Assembly (NCBI RefSeq): GCF_910592395.1 | Contig: NC_088310.1 | Location: 14,145,501-14,209,500, forward strand | Source of the DNA: Lineus longissimus | Lineage: Eukaryota; Nemertea; Pilidiophora; Heteronemertea; Lineidae | Direction: 5' to 3' | Length of the DNA stretch: 64,000 bases | In this document: piece after piece, positions 60,666 through 64,000 of the stretch | Layout: each line of letters starts with the position of its first letter | How positions within the stretch are numbered: the stretch's first letter is position 1 | Made by a program: the position numbers and the translations under genes | Notes under the pieces: model-generated | Databases searched by the model: none | What the model was told of the DNA's origin: nothing | Seen by the model: only the letters and a program-made list of their open reading frames with translations

Positions 60666-60905
60666 CACCTCCCTCTGCTGCGATTATCAACGAGTTCTTT
60701 AAACTGCGTAACTCTATATTGTCCTGATTTCCATTATTATGTTTTTGTCTTTAAATATTTGTGATCTTATTTTGTATACCCTGTAACTTTATATTGTATA
60801 TTTTGTAATCATTTTATGTTACCGTTGGCCCCTAGTGGGCGTTTTATAGTCTGGGCTCCTGACCTCACTCTCGCTGTCGTAGGTCAGGCAATAAAAAAAA
60901 TCTAT
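60666..60905 (+). mobile_element. LINE 3' end-like segment
   Basis: A T-rich stretch leads to TGGGCTCCTGACCTCACTCT then TCGTAGGTCAGGCAATAAAA, resembling the 3' UTR end of a non-LTR element. No coding part is visible directly upstream. Confidence 0.35.
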
Positions 60906-61374
60906 AAATAGATAGCTTAAACCACCATTTCCACAAAAATTCTTATGCCTAAATTTTTTTAATATTATAAAAAACCTATCCTGCAAAAACCAACGCAATC
61001 GGTCAAGGTTTAGCGTCCCAAATCGTACTTTTGCGAAAATGACAATATCGCTAAAAGTGACGTCATTATATGGGGAAACCCCTTTGTCTGAAACATGAAA
61101 TAACCGTAATCGCGCATTTTAAGAGTAATTCCGGTATTTCTACAGTGTAGAATGATGTGTTCAAAAATAGTGCATAATCCTAGGACAGTTACAGCGCTCA
61201 ATTCGACCGTAAAACGATAATTGGCTCGGGAAATTACAACAATGGCTGAATCTAAAAATAACACTCCTCTTTTCTGCCGTGTTAATTGTAGACGGTTGTT
61301 GTTACCTGACCCGATCCTAAACCCTACCAAAAGCCCGGAGATTGAGGTCAGAGAACCAGACTATTTAGCGTTTT

Positions 61375-61410
61375 AGAGTAATAAAGAATTTGAATTTGAA
61401 TTTGAATTTT
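61375..61410 (+). mobile_element. LINE-type 3' tail (TTTGAA repeat)
   Basis: AGAGTAATAAAGAATTTGAA followed by two more TTTGAA units. Short A/T-rich hexamer repeats after AATAAA are common 3' ends of CR1/RTE-type elements. Confidence 0.4.
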
Positions 61411-61411
61411 T

Positions 61412-62185
61412 CCACCGCTGTACCTTATTATCATAATTATGCCCACGTGATTAGCTGCTCGGTATTGACGAGCAAGTGACAGTCCTCATTTGCATGTACA
61501 TTAATGTCATTATTATGGCTGACGCGATCCTGTAAAGTTGTGCGTAATTTCTAATTTCTCGGCAAATACTTGATTGATTTCGTTGAAATTTGAGAGTATT
61601 ACAGATTAGATTACTGCTTACCTTGGGTCTTCGTAGTTTCTTCATACATCATCGATAAAGACACGTAGCTTTGTGAAGAAACTCACCATACTGCTCGCTG
61701 GCCAGCACAACATTCCTGCATGCTACGTATACACGCTCATCAATTTTGAGCTCCCAATTAATAATTTTATTCATTTCGCATTTTACATGAGACGAAGGAC
61801 TCAATGAACAAGATAACGAACTTTAATGAAAACTTAAGTTTTATTACAATAGGACAAATACTGGCAACGCAATTTGCATTTCAATTCAACAACTGCCGAG
61901 CATCCTAGGGCTAAAACTATCTTCATTCATAGTCAATCTCGCCATTTAGCTAAACGGACCTGAAACAAATCGATTCAGCGTCTACACTTTTACTCCGATT
62001 TGTCTCAAAATTGGTGACAAAGAGGCTGAATGTACTGCAAACAATTCCTCGGAACCAAATTTAAAAAAAAATGATTTTAAAGATATTTTTTAGTGTAAAA
62101 TGCCCGTTGCTAGGCATGGTTGCTAGGCACATGCTGCCACAAACATAATGACAGAACCTGACAATAAGGGTCTGCTCTCGCGACG
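61412..62185. other. Stretch without recognised gene
   Basis: The donor-like CCAAG|GTAAGC (minus, near 61623) ends a short frame beginning MMYEETTKTQ (near 61652). No acceptor or promoter supports it. Confidence 0.35.
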
Positions 62186-62189
62186 ACCA

Positions 62190-63424
62190 ATATTGCACTT
62201 TTAACCTTTTCAGGTTTGGCTCCCTGGTGGCCAAGTCCAGAATCATATCGGACCAAAATTTGGTGTCAGAGGTTATCGAACCTAGAGGGTCATGTGTATC
62301 AAGTTTCAAGTTGTTACACTCAAATGACCAATTTACCCCAATTGACCTAGAAAAGTAGGTCAAATCAAAAACCCGCAGGATATGTTATGTTTCCATGCTT
62401 GGAGTACCTACCATAAAAATATCATTGAAAAACAAGTCACTAAATAAGCGAGATATTGAGATTTTTACCTTATTTAGTTTTGGCGGCCTGGTGGCCAAGT
62501 CGAAAATCAGATCATACCGAGAATCAGATCATACCGAAATTCAGTGTCAGAGGTAACATGACGTAGGGAGTCATGTGTACCAAATTTCAAGTTCAAAGTT
62601 TTAGTGGTTACGAAACGTGGCATAGTTACACTCATACGGCAAATTTACGCCATTTTACCTTTGTGACCTACAAAATTAGGTCAAATAAAAGACCCCGAAT
62701 GATATGAGATCATGAGGAAACCAGCCCTGTAAAAATTATCTCCTAACCATCCCCCACCAACTAATGGAAAATGCCTTAGATGCCGGGGGATGGATATTTG
62801 ATGAGGGGAGAGTTTCTGAGGAATAGTTTATTGACTTTAGCTCTCAGCATATTTGAGCCAGGTAACCTCCTGCTGAGTTGCCGGACCAAAAGCTGAGGTC
62901 AACATATGTTGTTACATAACCGACCTTGCTATCACATCCTGGTTGCCTTGAAGTCGAACAAATTACTTGTAATTTTGCCTCATCACAGTAAATTAGTCAT
63001 GAGTGTTATCACTGGTTACGCTGGCCATTAGGTAGATAAGGTAAATATGCCGATCATCACTGTGTGTAGTATCAGCGGGTGGTTGAAGTTGGAGGGCGAC
63101 TAAATATTTTACAGGGCTGGTTTCCTCATGTGTATCCTTGCTAGGAGAACCTACCATGAACATTTTATTGAAAAGATACACTTATAAGAGAGACATCACC
63201 CCTTTTTTGGTTTCCACTTTTGGCCCGCTGGTTGCCAAGTTCTGAATCACATCGGTCCGAAATTCAGTGTCACAGGTCCCTTGACCTAGGGGGTCCGGTA
63301 CACAAAGTTTCAAGTTCATAGCGTTAGTGGTTAAGAGACATGCCAATGTTTTTGAAACAGGATAAAGATGATGATGACAGACACTGCGAACTTGCAAAGA
63401 CTCCCCTACAGTGAGCCAAAAAGG
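62190..63424 (+). mobile_element. GTGAGC family element, head missing, with MITE insertion
   Basis: Three units (cores near 62341 and 62656, and CCGCTGGTTGCCAAGTTC near 63226) ending CCCTACAGTGAGCCAAAAA. A 420-bp TIR element splits one unit: GATATGAGAT before it and TGTATCCTTGCTAGG after it are adjacent in other copies. Confidence 0.7.
62711..63130. mobile_element. 420-bp MITE with perfect 24-bp TIRs
   Basis: The left end begins CATGAGGAAACCAGCCCTGT (62711-62734) and the right end (63107-63130) is its exact reverse complement. No ORF of note. CATG at the tips may be partly target sequence; a 2-4 bp duplication is possible. Confidence 0.85.
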
Positions 63425-64000
63425 AAGTTATGTTTAAATTCATCATAAATGTAATCTTGAAATTAATGTTACAAAGCACATTTTTCGACCAGGTAAATAC
63501 TACACGTAGGGTTTATACAGGTATACCTAGCTTGGTTACATAAAGTAGAATGAGAGCAATTAAACCTGAGGTGTGCCAGGCCACTATGGGGTTCCTGCTG
63601 AGACTCATGAGAGATGGCGCACAATCAGTAAAGTCCATAAGCATTTGGCTTTAAACACTCTGAGGTCATCCCCAAGCTTGTAAAGGAAACCTGAAGACAA
63701 GTTGGGGTCTACTTTTTGATACTGGCTAACATGATCTGCATGGCATGAGTTCTCCCAGTATACCCAATCATGCCACAGGCATTTTTCGTGAATTTAACCA
63801 GAAACCACTTTAAAAATTAAGTATATGCGCCAGCAGAATCCTGATTGCGAGGTTGTGAAATCACTGCATGTACATACACAATTTAAACCTTTTTTGCTGC
63901 GGCTGACATGCATAGCACGTGATGTAAATGTTTCAAAATCATGCATGTGATGTGCTCAGCATGTCGTACCCTTTTAAAATATCCATTCGTGAGCACTTTG
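63425..64000. other. Stretch without recognised gene
   Basis: Unique-looking AT-rich sequence to the window end. No coding or repeat signal recognised. Confidence 0.4.

Noticed and set aside
60500-63400. Further upstream UBR exons right of 59 kb
   Set aside because: No segment with acceptor, donor, phase 1 end and UBR-like residues was found; only repeats and unidentified frames.

Overview
The window looks like animal nuclear DNA, probably from a marine invertebrate; the phylum cannot be fixed from the sequence. Evidence: consensus GT/AG introns, AATAAA signals, DIRS, BEL/Pao, Ty3/gypsy, PIF/Harbinger and LINE relics, tRNA-derived SINE heads, and no long uninterrupted host ORF.

The backbone is one host gene on the minus strand. 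Six short exons (58924-58999, 48215-48348, 28600-28708, 27921-28052, 22091-22258, 9190-9291) have consensus splice sites and fully compatible phases. Together they encode about 240 residues of the C-terminal part of a UBR1/UBR2-type N-recognin, the E3 ubiquitin ligase of the N-degron pathway. Upstream exons lie right of the window. The last exon was not found and may lie left of it. Nearly everything else is intron of this gene (10.6, 19.5, 0.55, 5.7 and 12.8 kb) filled with transposons.

Left to right: a decayed DIRS-like element (1-3950, minus); a LINE RT remnant (4030-4460); the first near-identical copy of a ~1.1 kb family here called 'GTGAGC' (4557-5674); a foldback element (5745-6405); older GTGAGC copies; UBR exon at 9.2 kb; BEL/Pao wreckage in both orientations (13.05-18.0 kb and 22.8-24.6 kb) with nested GTGAGC copies and minisatellites between, and a UBR exon at 22.1 kb; one copy of a 2.6 kb TIR element (24.6-27.1 kb); two UBR exons at 28 kb; a 4.05 kb TIR element with a 9-bp target duplication (31981-36026) that holds a possible three-exon small gene; a third young GTGAGC copy (36040-37145); a PIF/Harbinger transposon (39226-47356) whose transposase is split by a Ty3/gypsy element (39995-44642); UBR exon at 48.2 kb; the second, inverted copy of the 2.6 kb element (49475-52091); more GTGAGC arrays, one enclosing an endonuclease-like fragment; UBR exon at 58.9 kb; LINE tails and a GTGAGC copy carrying a 420 bp MITE.

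The most interesting unexplained items are the GTGAGC family (5' block, ~310 bp tandem units, GAC microsatellite, 3' hairpin, an architecture like Helentron-associated HINE/DINE elements, each unit carrying a cluster of nuclear-receptor half-sites) and the 4.05 kb TIR element with its candidate spliced cysteine-rich ORF. All homology calls come from reading the sequence; no database search was run.
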